Shown here: positions 10,165-19,322 of the stretch, piece by piece
Layout: every line of letters begins with the position of its first letter
Numbering within the stretch: the first letter of the stretch is position 1
Assembly (NCBI GenBank): GCA_030549175.1
Contig: JAUKUA010000001.1
Span: 62,001-126,000 of the forward strand
DNA: 64,000 nt
Source: Lasiosphaeris hirsuta
Taxonomy: Eukaryota; Ascomycota; Sordariomycetes; Sordariales; Lasiosphaeriaceae
Direction of reading: 5' to 3'
The notes under the pieces: model-generated
What the model was told of the DNA's origin: nothing
Seen by the model: the letters and a program-made list of their open reading frames with translations, nothing else
The model's database searches: none
Program-made: the position numbers and the translations under genes

Positions 10165-10566
10165 ATGTCACTGGGAGCCCTCACCCAATTCCTTAGCCTG
10201 AAGCAAATTTCTGCAGTCGTCGCTGCCGTAGCCATCGGCCCGGGCCTGCTCCTGGTGCTCTCCAAACAATACCACAGCGGCGCCATAGAAAGCGCCGTCT
10301 CCAACTCCAACATGGCGTCGCCATCGCTGCCCTTCGATCCCCTCAACGCCACAGCCAGCGATCTGCAGAAGCTTTTAGACAAGGGCACGGTGACGAGCGA
10401 GGACCTGGTCTACCTTGCCCAGATCGAAAAACACAACCGATATGGTATGAGGCTCAATGCCATCATTTCCACAGCGCCCAAGGATGTCATCTTGACGGCA
10501 GCAGCTCGTGCCCTGGACCAGGAGCGTCGGGCGTCGGGAAATTTTTCCCGACGCCCGAGGGCGTGA
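10165..10566 (+). pseudogene. amidase (AS family) N-terminal fragment
   Basis: The frame begins MSLGALTQFL with a hydrophobic stretch (about residues 15-35) that could be a signal anchor. It then gives FDPLNATASDLQKLLDKGTV, SEDLVYLAQIEKHNRYGMRL and NAIISTAPKDVILTAAARAL. This is the classic N-terminus of fungal amidase-signature enzymes, just before the catalytic Ser-cisSer-Lys core. Homology stops at DQER around 10525, where a 15-bp hairpin begins; the remaining codons are not amidase. The catalytic domain is absent from the window, so this is a truncated relic. Amidases of this type hydrolyse carboxamides and often sit beside metabolite genes. Confidence 0.75.
10527..10558. repeat. perfect 15-bp inverted repeat at the amidase break point
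   Basis: Arms TCGGGCGTCGGGAAA and TTTCCCGACGCCCGA flank a 2-base loop. It starts within a base or two of where amidase homology ends. A second, weaker fold (ACGGTTTTTCGAG ... CTCGA-like, about 10617-10648) follows. It may mark a mobile-element insertion end or a rearrangement junction. Confidence 0.75.
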
Positions 10567-11261
10567 ACGGGGTGCTCGCTCTTCTCTTCTGGGCCCGTGT
10601 AGCTACCGGCATGCTGGACGGTTTTTCGAGCTTGTCGAGTAAACCGTACTGTTGGCAGTAGCCGGCGCCAATCCCACGACTCGGAGCAGAACCCCGCTAT
10701 GCCTTGCTGGAGGGAGGGAGGTTGAAGAAGGAAGAAAGTTGAAGAAACAAAATAGATGCCAGGACATTCATTTTGTACCAGATCTCGGAAAAATTATTCT
10801 CCGATTAGCTAACTGTATCGTTTCTGCCTCCGGTACGCCTTACTATGGGCGAAGCAGAGCGATTAGGAAAAGTGGTGATGAATTGTTGTTGTTGTTGCGG
10901 GCCAGGAATTTCCTGGCCTGCAGCAGCTATCTAGGTGTGGCATGGCGCTAAGGCCATGGCACTAGCCAGGCAGGCGAGGTGGCGTGTGCGCTACCCTCGA
11001 GGTGGGGCAGCACCTCCAACACTTGCTCCTCTTAGATTATCCTAAGACATCTCTAAGAGAGCGAGGGGAAAGAAGTAAAATACAACGGAAGGACCGGTTA
11101 CTCCATGTGGAACAACTAGGTAATGAGGAGCTATTTCGTCCAACTTGACTAATTCTAAGCTACGGCGGTTAATCGCCTCCTCCACGTACATCTTCCGCCA
11201 TCTATTTATGCTCCTTGAAGTTCATCCACGAAACAGCCTTACGTACGCCCCGTCCTGCAAC
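10567..11261. other. spacer, no gene seen
   Basis: About 700 bp. No domain-like frame. Holds the weak second hairpin near 10617-10648. Confidence 0.45.
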
Positions 11262-12224
11262 CTACCAAGTCGAAGTCCGGTGCTGTTTCGTCTTGGTATC
11301 CTTGTCAGCCGGTGGCGCTTCTTGTATCGTCTGTGTAAACGAGATCGAGTATGTCGCTTGATGTGAAGCCCTCAATGTCGTGATCCCAGCGTCGAACCAA
11401 CCCGTTCTCCAGAATTGTTTAATGTATGGTGACAACATTAACCTCTGTACACCATACTCCTGACAGTGGAGCGTCTCGGGCCAGGTTGGTTGAACGTTGT
11501 GGTGGATAGGCGCGAAGAGTCTCCACAAAGCATCTGGAGTAACTCCCTCTGGAATCCGGGATAGATACGTCCAGTCTTGCTCTCGTCCTGGAGGTATAAT
11601 ATAGCTTGCCTCACCCGGTGCTGACGGTAACGCTGGCTGGAATCTGAACACCAACACACCGACATGCTCATGGTCGCCGCATTTCCACGGCATCTTCAGC
11701 TTGTTCCCAATTGTTGTACTTGGGACCGGATGCAAAACTTCGCTCTTGAACGCAGCCCAAAAGAAGTACCGCAATGGGCTAAACCCCGTCCACAAAACTG
11801 GGAGTTGTCGACGGCACGGAGCGACTTGGTTTTCCGTGACCGATCCGTAGAGGAGTCCGTGTCTGACCGCCACTTCCGTATCCTGGGTGGAGGACCTTCT
11901 CAACGCATCGGTCCCGTGGTATACTGGGAGAGCTCGGAACGAAGAGCGAGAGGGATCGGCACCTCTTTCATGCGAGTTGGCGAGCTGTTCCATTGCCCTT
12001 GTTGTTGGGTTGCCATTCCAAGCTTCAAGAATCGTCGACCCTTCGAGTTTCAGTTGGATGACCGAGCATGGTTCCGTGTCGGTGGATGGCTGTTCCGTAC
12101 GGGATCCGAGCGCCATAGCTGATGGCCCTTCGACAGGGGGATGGCTCTCTTCATGGCTAGGTTGGTTGGTACGTTGCTGCCCGGTAGAGTGAGCCGCTCG
12201 CTCCACGTGAAGTAAGTTGAACAA
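11262..12224 (-). CDS. uncharacterised 320-residue protein
   Basis: The longest frame in the left arm, 320 codons, with protein-like composition (Trp-, Pro- and Arg-rich, few stops avoided by chance). I do not recognise the family. Visible features are a hydrophilic N-terminal 90 residues, a YHGT motif at 102-105 (YHGT openings occur in several ADP-ribosyltransferase-fold and DUF3990-like families, a weak link only), and a C-terminal half with HVGVLVFRFQPALP, RIPEGVTPDALWRLFAPIHH and LMLSPYIKQFWRTGWFDAG. No signal peptide or membrane segment. An upstream minus-strand frame (12453-12157) ends near a GTAAGC donor at about 12292, so an extra 5' exon is possible. Plus-strand frames here are shadows. 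Confidence 0.5.
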   Translation of the reverse strand: MFNLLHVERAAHSTGQQRTNQPSHEESHPPVEGPSAMALGSRTEQPSTDTEPCSVIQLKLEGSTILEAWNGNPTTRAMEQLANSHERGADPSRSSFRALPVYHGTDALRRSSTQDTEVAVRHGLLYGSVTENQVAPCRRQLPVLWTGFSPLRYFFWAAFKSEVLHPVPSTTIGNKLKMPWKCGDHEHVGVLVFRFQPALPSAPGEASYIIPPGREQDWTYLSRIPEGVTPDALWRLFAPIHHNVQPTWPETLHCQEYGVQRLMLSPYIKQFWRTGWFDAGITTLRASHQATYSISFTQTIQEAPPADKDTKTKQHRTSTW

Positions 12225-13468
12225 GTGAAAAATAGTTGAGGATGGGAAGTTGGATGAGAAAAGAAAGGAGCGATGAGAGATTAAGATAGCTTACGGGTAC
12301 CCCGAGCCAAGAGGCAGAGGGAGCGAAAACAGGGCACTGAAAAGACGATGCATTCGACAAGCCCGATAGATCCACGACACTTGACAGTGGGCGTCCCTGC
12401 CCAAGATCCGCCGAGCGTCGTCGAAGCCGATGCCGCTGACGTGGTTGTCCCACGACCCGAGCCCCGTGAAGGTCAGCTGTATGGTGTCGGTCTACAGTAG
12501 CGAGAGCGGGGGGAGGTAGTAGCTCTCGGCGACGTTCAGTCGTGAAGACGCTGGAGAAGTGCTGGTGTAGAAATTCGAATATAACTTCCTATATACGTCT
12601 ATGGATCTTCAACTTGTCTCGAGTCATGGGCTGTCTAGCAGGGTGTCATGGCACGCCAGGGTCTTCGCAGTGTTTCCTATTAGGATCCTTACCATTAGTT
12701 TAGGGGTGGGGGGTCCAGGGCCTTCGGCGATAGGGAGAGGGGCCGTGTAGTACCTGGGGGCGAGTTGGACCTCCTAGGGCCTAGGGGGCTGGGGAGTTTC
12801 TTCGGGAGAAGATCTCCCCCGCGGGCCGAAATAGTGTAGTTGAATTCCCTCGCTAGGTAGAATGCGGGGTAGAGTCCCGAAGAGTCTATTGACACTCACA
12901 CCGTATTTACGCACCGCCCGCACTGCATTCTCGCACCGCGTGCATGAGAACCCATGCAGTTGACAAGGGAAAAATACAAGTAATTACAACAATATTTCAG
13001 ACGTCAACCGAAACGGCACGTGAAGTTTGGTCTGATTTAACGTTTTTTTTTTTGTTTTTTTTTTTTGTTTTTTTTTTGTTTTTTTTTTGGTTTGGGTTGT
13101 TTGATTGGTTTGATCATTGAGCTGATCCGGTTGGCTTGGTGGGCGCTCTGATTTTAACCTGAAAAATCTGCGCATGCTAATCCGCACCTGCCAATCTTCA
13201 CCTGTCAATCTTCACCTATAAAAAGGGATCTCCCACCAAGCCACCTAGAAAAAATCCAACCCTTCCTTTCAACCTCAACCTTCATTCCGTAAACAGAGAT
13301 CCAGCCATATGCTCCGTCCCCAGCAAATCGTAGGTGGTAATTATACCCCGATTATCCATCAACTTAATCCACCGAACAAAAGCCTCCTCTTCAGTAGAGC
13401 TTAATTTCCGGTGTTCCACCTATGCTTGTTGCTGGGAGATACGTCCTCGTAGCCGGCCCCAAAGAGTA
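12225..13468. other. spacer with T-rich tract and a TATA-like site
   Basis: No supported gene. 13041-13089 is a run of T8-10 blocks separated by single G. TATAAAAAG lies at 13217-13225 and is followed by a CT- and CAACC-rich leader-like stretch, which looks like a fungal promoter or the promoter part of a retroelement LTR. No gene follows it in sense orientation. Confidence 0.45.
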
Positions 13469-13795
13469 GTGTTAGAATATTGCCCTATTGCCCTGCAATC
13501 CCCTGCAGCATCAGGGGGCACAATCCCCCCTAAGGGAGGGGAAGTGTGCTAGCTCCCTAAGGAGCTAGCCCCATAGGGGCCCACCACGTCATCAAGATCC
13601 CCACCAAAGATTCCAGGGGCTTCAGGAAACACTGCACTAATACACACCTTTCCTTTTTGTAGTTTAGTTACCATCTGAACTCCCACACCCGTGGAAGGCT
13701 CTTCTAGAACCTTCCATAACTACAAGAATCTCTCCTCTCTCCTGTAGCTTGTTCTTCCCTTCAAGTAAGCATCAAGTAATACTCCTCAGTGAATT
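13469..13795. mobile_element. possible solo or partial LTR
   Basis: The stretch starting TGTTAGAATATTGCC and rich in short inverted repeats (GGGGGCACAATCCCCCC; GCTAGCTCC / GGAGCTAGC at 13548-13569) ends in pyrimidine-rich sequence. It abuts gypsy reverse-transcriptase debris on its right. The TG start, internal folds and position suggest an LTR, but no matching second LTR is visible in the window, so this is tentative. Confidence 0.3.
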
Positions 13796-14437
13796 GTACC
13801 TTACCAAGCTCTGCAATCCAGTTGTGCAGTGCTCCGCACTGCACTTTGTTTCTTTCCATTCAAAGGCTTTTCCCCTTCCCGTTAGCTCATGCAGTGCTTT
13901 CGCAATCCGTGCGGAATATCGGACAAACTGCCGATAGAAGTTTGCAAAGACCATGAAGGCTTGCATGTCTTCTTGAGGCGTTGGTTGTTGAGGCCAATCC
14001 CGGATTGCCTCCAACTTTGAAGGTTCCATCTCGATCCATCCTGGGCTTATCTTGAAGCTCATGTAGGGTTGATCCTGAACGTGGGACTTGCTCTTTCCAG
14101 AGTGCACTGAGAGTGTCGCGTCTTCGAGTCCTCTCAGTACCTGGTGCACATGCTCTTTGTGCCCTTTGAGAGTCTCCGAGTATATCAAGACATCGTCCAG
14201 ATATACAAACACAGAAATCGGTCTAGGAAGGCGCAACACATGGTTGACCATGTTCTGGAAGGTCGCGGGCAATGTGCAGTGATTCTTGGTAGTGTCTTCG
14301 TTCAGAGCCTGGTAAATCCACAACCAATCGTAGGTCTGTAGTCTCTTTCTTGGGCACAAACAGCACCGGATATCCTGCTTCGGACTGCAATGGTTCAACG
14401 CTAACTTACCCTTGCCAATCCAGGCACTGATTATCAT
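13772..14437 (-). pseudogene. Ty3/gypsy reverse transcriptase fragment
   Basis: The minus-strand frame gives YQALNEDTTKNHCTLP (finger region), the catalytic YLDDVLIYSETLKGH, then FKISPGWIEMEPSKLEAI, FANFYRQFVRYSARIAKALH and ELTGRGKAFEWKE. This is the standard order across the polymerase and connection of gypsy elements. gag, protease, RNase H end and integrase are not found next to it. Sequence before residue about 35 and after about 200 is degraded. It is an inactive fragment. Confidence 0.85.
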
Positions 14438-14486
14438 AAGATTACCGATCTGACCGTTATCGTGACCATGGTAGACTCGAGGTGTA

Positions 14487-14747
14487 ACCCCGTGCTAATG
14501 GCGCCGAGCGAGATTAGGCCGTAGGAGTATGTATCTGTGTAATGCGTGTGGACGGTTTAGGTTATTTAATTTGCCGTATACTGTGCCGCCATTGACTGTG
14601 GTATTGGTTGAGCCGACGACTATGAGGACGGTGCCGTTGCTGACGAGTATAGTTACGGCGAGGCCGACGGTTCCCACGGTGCCGGGTGCTACGGATGTGC
14701 TGAGTGGGCTGCCCGCGGCGATGATGGGGGTGGTGACGGCTGGGTAG
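14487..14747 (+). pseudogene. possible GATA-type zinc finger relic
   Basis: In the frame of 14529 the reading is TPC*WRRARLGRRSMYLCNACGRF. This resembles the second half of a GATA finger (TPxWRR...LCNACG), with a TAA at 14496-14498 and one extra codon. The first CX2C pair is not visible upstream. The rest of the frame, to 14747, is low-complexity (Thr/Val/Pro). It could be chance, since LCNACG is short. Confidence 0.25.
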
Positions 14748-14972
14748 GGAGTTTAGGGGAGAGTTAGGGGTGATGTGGGAGTTGGTTATGTGGGAGTTGT
14801 TAGGGCTATTACGATGTGCATGTGATGGATGAAGATATTTAAGTGAGAAGGAATGGTGTGATATAATGAATAATGATATATACAGTCAATACATCATGCC
14901 AATGCTCCACGATGCATCAGACAAACTCCATGATGTATTAATAGATGTTGACAGGTGTTACCAACCATCACC
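14748..14972. other. AT-rich spacer
   Basis: About 225 bp. No feature recognised apart from AT-rich ATATA stretches near 14860-14900. Confidence 0.4.
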
Positions 14973-15218
14973 TCACCCCCATCCTAGGCTCCACCTTCCT
15001 TTTCCTTCCTTTCCATTGCAGCAATAGAAACGCTTGCCCTCATATGTGTGCCCTACGTTTTTGTTACTCCCAGCATCAGACGCCCCCCATGATTGATCAG
15101 ATGAGTTCCATGGTGGGTCTGATGAGTTCCATGGTGGATCAGATGAGTTCCATGGTGGATCAGATAAGTTCCACGATGGCGTATATGAGACCTGGCTGGG
15201 CAGTGGCACGCGCGACAT
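14973..15218 (-). CDS. possible 3' exon with PPWNSSD repeats
   Basis: Minus-strand frame with four tandem 7-residue units (PPWNSSD and variants) encoded by the 21-bp repeat at 15095-15178, followed by a short Lys/Gly-rich end. It may be the last exon of the CX4C/CX2H gene upstream. That gene has a GTGAGA donor at 15391, and joining to an acceptor near 15195 (CCCAGCCAG) keeps the frame. A nearer acceptor with a good branch site (GCTAACG, TTTCTAG near 15239) would instead stop translation after two codons. Undecided. Confidence 0.3.
   Translation of the reverse strand: MSRVPLPSQVSYTPSWNLSDPPWNSSDPPWNSSDPPWNSSDQSWGASDAGSNKNVGHTYEGKRFYCCNGKEGKGRWSLGWG
15095..15178. repeat. four tandem 21-bp units
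   Basis: Unit GATCAGATGAGTTCCATGGTG. Unit 2 has GGTCTG at its start and unit 4 has two changes (AAGTT, CGATG). The length is a multiple of three, so the repeat stays open on both strands. Confidence 0.9.
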
Positions 15219-15346
15219 TTGTAAGTCATTTAAACTAGAAATGCGTTAGCAAAAGAACCGGACTATATGATCGACATCTTTTAGGTCCCTACCTCATGTT
15301 CGACGCTGTTGTTAAAGGAAATTGGTATTCCTAAAGTCAAATCCTG

Positions 15347-16024
15347 TCAGCCATATCCGCAGCAACAAGAGGACCTAGAGAGTTGTCTCACCTGTGAGGA
15401 GTAAGATGTCCAAAAGTGAGAGGCGCACTTGGACTGTTGGTTTTTGTCGTATAATGTCCCAGGCTGCACGCAGCCTGGTTCCTGGCAGGCGTGATCAGAG
15501 CAGTACTGACTCGGCGACATCTGCTGCTGATTGGCATTGAACCCCTCAAACCGCATAGCAAGCCCATTACACCCCGGGCTGAGGCAACGGTGCTCCTTGC
15601 AGAAGATGATTTCTGTGGATTGATTTGCCCCTTCCGCTTGACACGGGCCTAAGTCGCAGGTGTGATTGGAACAGAAGACGCCACTTCCATCCTTGCCCCC
15701 ATTGCAGAATCGTTGCTGACATTTGTGGTCGGGGCAGTACTTTGACCTTCCTTCCGCTCCAACATATGTCTCTTCGAAACAACTTCTGTTCTCGCAGGTC
15801 CACCAATGCGTCAAGCAAAAGTCTCTTTGAACTTTTTGGTTTTGGTTGATGTGCCGAATCTGGTCGCATCCCTGCTTCGCACACCAGAGACTTTCCTGGT
15901 AGTATTCTGCGCCTGCGCTGTCGCGTTTGTTCCGGTTGCTCTTGTGGCGTGTCGGAGTCTGGTCATGCTCGCTACTTTTGCTGCCGCGTCGATACCGACG
16001 GTCGGAGTTGCGATGATGACCCAT
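15347..16024 (-). CDS. protein with six tandem CX4C-Xn-CX2H putative zinc modules
   Basis: Start ATG at 16024 (MGHHRNSDRR). The first 45 residues are basic and hydrophilic. Then come six modules of the form C-X4-C ... [F/Y/K]C-X2-H, closely spaced so that each closing His is followed by 1-3 residues and the next Cys: CAKQGC/FCLTH, CENRSC/YCPDH, CQQRFC/FCSNH, CDLGPC/FCKEH, CLSPGC/YCSDH, CQEPGC/KCASH. Each could bind one zinc ion. Such Cys/His repeat proteins occur in fungi, but I know of no assigned function. A splice donor GTGAGA at 15391 may end the first exon after residue 211; unspliced, the protein is 225 residues. No signal peptide, so a nuclear or cytosolic location is likely. Confidence 0.7.
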   Translation of the reverse strand: MGHHRNSDRRYRRGSKSSEHDQTPTRHKSNRNKRDSAGAEYYQESLWCAKQGCDQIRHINQNQKVQRDFCLTHWWTCENRSCFEETYVGAEGRSKYCPDHKCQQRFCNGGKDGSGVFCSNHTCDLGPCQAEGANQSTEIIFCKEHRCLSPGCNGLAMRFEGFNANQQQMSPSQYCSDHACQEPGCVQPGTLYDKNQQSKCASHFWTSYSSQVRQLSRSSCCCGYG

Positions 16025-16749
16025 GGCGATTCGTTGCGGTTGTATGTGAGACCGTCAGTTGGAGATCGATATTGTGTGAGGGATGGCTTGGGACACGGTT
16101 ATTCAAAAATTGGAAGGCAGATCGACCATGCGCAGAGCCTTGGGGACTTGAAGGCTGTTGTAGAACGCTCGAGGGGGGCTGAATGCAACTGTCCAGATCA
16201 GGACAATGGAATTTCAACCCATCTTCATTGCCTTCCCGCCGATGCAGCAAAATCCCCGGTGTCATCAATGATGGAATTGTCCTGTGGGAATTCCAACCTA
16301 CATCGGTTCTTGGCGGCCGCCTTCCGGCTGGACGGATCAAGGGCTTCGCGATTGTCACTCTGTGTTACTGTGTAGGTACATGGAAATTCGCTGGAGGGTC
16401 AGCACTGGCGAATTGGAATTCTAGGCAACCGAGAAACTCATTTTTAGCCAATGAGGCAAGTACACATTTTCGGACTTGCTTCGGCAAGCGGCGGCTGTTC
16501 AGAACAGAATGGAATTTGGGTTTCTCGGTTGATGTCTAACTCAATGAGTTCCGTCAGGGGTTTAGTACCTTGACACGCATGTATATAACGTATCACAATT
16601 ACACCATCACAACACAAGGAAATAACAATAACTAAACCAGAAATAGATGAATCAGACGATTCTCCAACCTCCTGACACGTGCGTGCATTACAGCCATCGT
16701 ACCTTTAGCTAATTGGTGTACAGCAGCTGTCGTAGAGCTATTTTGGTGG

Positions 16750-16878
16750 TTAGATATCCGCTCGCATGGGTCGATGCACCACACTGCGTGAACACTCACA
16801 AGCATGAAGGAAGAAGAGGCAGCCACCCACGGCAATGGCGGCGATCATTCCTCGGATAATGATGGAGGCCCTCGGCAT
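16750..16878 (-). CDS. possible 42-residue single-TM peptide
   Basis: ATG at 16878. The product has a short start (MPRASIIIRG), a hydrophobic segment of about 15 residues (MIAAIAVGGCLFFLHA) and a basic end. A GTGAGT donor inside the frame (about 16799) could instead make this the first exon of a spliced gene, but I found no second exon. Very weak. Confidence 0.2.
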   Translation of the reverse strand: MPRASIIIRGMIAAIAVGGCLFFLHACECSRSVVHRPMRADI

Positions 16879-18458
16879 GATGATTGACGGCGGTATCTCG
16901 CTCAATCGCTATTCGCAACTCGAAAGAGGGCTTGCAAAAGAAAACTATGTTTTTAAGTGTTGATGGGGGTGTTGATTCGCCATGTGTATCAACCAGAAAG
17001 CCATAATTGAGAGAGTTGCATGTGTGTTGTATTGTTGAGGTTGCAGCTCCTGCGTAGAGTCTAAGTGCCCTGACTGGCGCCTTGGCAGCTTGGCCCGCGC
17101 TGGCGCTCTGGATCCAATTGATCCACTGTATCTACTTATTCAATGCTTGCCCGAAATCACCAGCGGAAGCCTGACACGAAAAACAGCACATGCCCGAAAT
17201 CACTAACCACAAGCATCACCGACGCAATCCCCCGCAAATCGCTATCGCAGAAAGCCTGCCAAGATGCTTTTCGCTAGTGACAGTTATACAGTAGGTAAGT
17301 ATGACTAGTTATTATAACGTAGAGACTTAAAACGGAGAGTAAATATACTGGCTACCGAGTCTATTTCTGATACGGGAACAGTATCTATGGATTTGACAGG
17401 TAGATAAGTAGATAAATAAGAGGATGGATAGACAGTGAATGGCTTCCTCATGGCCCTGGCGCCCACCTGGGCCTACATCATGGGCCTGGCCAGGAACCAT
17501 TCCTAATCTCCACCTCTTCACCATACACACTCTACTTCATCAAATACAGCACAATATAGCACAATACAGCACAATATAGGACAATTGCCAGTTTTTGCGT
17601 GATCTGAGTCAAGGTCACTATATAACCCTATTAATTTCTTAGGGCCGCCGTTTCCTTTTTCCGGGAGTAGGACTAGAATTGGGCCACCCCTATCTGGCCT
17701 AAAACCTATCCCTCGTCGCGTAAAGTTAACAATTTCGGGCATGATGAGCCCGGGGTGAGCAATGGTGAGCCGAATGTGAGCAGAGGGAGGGTGAAGCGAG
17801 CCTGATTTTGGGCTAACTAGTTTCGGATGAGGCTCTTTTTTTATCAGGGAGCGACTACCGTAGTATATACCTTCTCGACCGGGTTGGATATCAGGGAAGT
17901 GAGACACCAATCCGGGTTCCTATTAGCCGCAGCCTCTTTAGGCTAATTAATTTGCATAAACAACTTCAAAATCGAAGCATAGACGTGAAGCCAAACCTAA
18001 GCTAAGTCCAGTGGCAGACGCGACATGACTTGCCTTGGGTTAAGTAAAGGGAACCATGGCACCAACGGGTAACCAACAGCCCGCTTCACACGCAAATTTA
18101 GCGCTAACTAAAGTACAAATTCATCGGCTTACTCGTATAGATCAGGTTCCTTGCGCAGCTAGGATTATCAAAGTAGTTAGGAAGTAGTTTGTCTCGTGAC
18201 CGAGTGCTAGTGCCTTTTTACGAAAAGGACCTCGCATTTCGTACGTCAGTTGGGGCTACAATCATCTGTTACTACGTTGCTGTGGCGGTCCGCCAAGGTC
18301 GTAGACGCTGGTGGAGAAGCCACAGCTTGGTGCTCAAGTTGCTTCTCGGAGTATAGGGGTCACCGAGTGAATTCTTCCCAAACTGCCCTGTGGTGAGCGG
18401 TAAACAGCTCAGCTTACGTCGTCCCGGTTGGGTTGGACAAAGCATATCTCGACTTTTC

Positions 18459-18466
18459 TATAAATA
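18459..18466 (+). promoter_or_regulatory. TATA box
   Basis: TATAAATA, 203 bp upstream of the ATG at 18669 and followed by a CT-rich leader with CATC/CAACA motifs typical of fungal 5' untranslated regions. Confidence 0.5.
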
Positions 18467-18668
18467 TAGAACTGGAATCTCCCAAAAGCCGCCCCGAGAG
18501 AGAATCAAGCACACGGCCATCTCTATCTTTCATCGAGCTATCTAGTCCGACACGCAACAATCTTCAGCCCAGACTGTCTGTACATTTCCCACTCTAACCA
18601 GCTTCCAAGTCAGTCGCCCTCTTTATCCGTCTGTGATTTCCTCTCACTAACACGCTACAGCCGCCAAA

Positions 18669-19007
18669 ATGATGTTCACCCCGTCCACCGCCCTCGGCGC
18701 CCTCGTCAGTCTCGCCGCCTTCCTTGCCATTCCGGCGGCCGCCGCAGCTGTCCCTGGCGACGCTCCGGCAGCTGTCCTCGAGCCGAGAGCATGGCTCTCC
18801 AATCTCCATGTCGGGACCGCCGGTCATGGATAGTATGACGGTAGCTTTGACGCCCACGCCATTGGCAACACCTGCTGGGACTGGCGGTGTGAAATGGGCT
18901 CGTCATCATATGGTTGTCGATTTGAATGCGTACTGCAAGAGGCACAACGGCGACAATGCTTATGCGGCCTGTGGCGGCGGCACGGCCTGGAACTGGCAGT
19001 GCCATAG
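18669..19007 (+). pseudogene. small secreted Cys-rich protein gene, apparently broken
   Basis: ATG at 18669 opens a clear signal peptide (MMFTPSTALGALVSLAAFLA, then Ala-rich, likely cut near residue 27), then EPRAWLSNLHVGTAGHG and a TAG at 18831. The same frame continues for 57 more codons with Cys-containing blocks (NTCWDWRCEM, YGCRFECV) to a TAG at 19005. A different frame at the end reads AYCKRHNGDNAYAACGGG then WNWQC, which also looks like a secreted Cys protein C-terminus. So a nonsense change (CAG to TAG would fit) and a frameshift near 18900-18925 may both be present. Effector-like in architecture, but no family recognised. The intact open part is 54 codons. Confidence 0.45.
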
Positions 19008-19201
19008 CTAGGCACCGCCTTCCCGGACAGCGGTCGTTATAAAAGTGGTGGAGAGCGGGGACTTGAGAGAGGATGAGTCGGTATGAGGATTGACGGAGAA
19101 TGCTGGAGTTTAGTTCTACTATTGATCTCTTTAGTACTGAGTTATACGGTCAAAGCCTTGGGACTGACACTCTGTGCTGCATGACTCTGCTGAGAATGCT
19201 T

Positions 19202-19240
19202 TCAATAAAAAAAATAAAAAAAATAAAAAATAAAAAGCAC
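19202..19240. repeat. A-rich simple repeat (A5-8T)n
   Basis: Runs of A separated by single T, between the secreted-protein relic and the membrane-protein gene. Confidence 0.8.
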
Positions 19241-19322
19241 ACTGCGCCCACAGACGGCATGATCATGATTATAGTTGGGCCATGAACGACCCCCACAGGC
19301 ACACAGGATATCCAAAATTTCA

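Larger units (their letters stand above)
16025..18668. other. long spacer, upstream region of two genes
   Basis: About 2.6 kb without a firm gene. Contains a tiny one-TM frame (listed), a CAATATAG/CAATACAG-type short repeat at 17546-17583, a repeated TGCCCGAAATCAC (17149 and 17190 areas), and a TATA box at 18459-18466 before the secreted-protein relic. Confidence 0.5.

Noticed and set aside
11664..12192. Plus-strand frames of 152 and 101 codons
   Set aside because: Opposite the better 320-codon minus frame; composition is that of an antisense reading.
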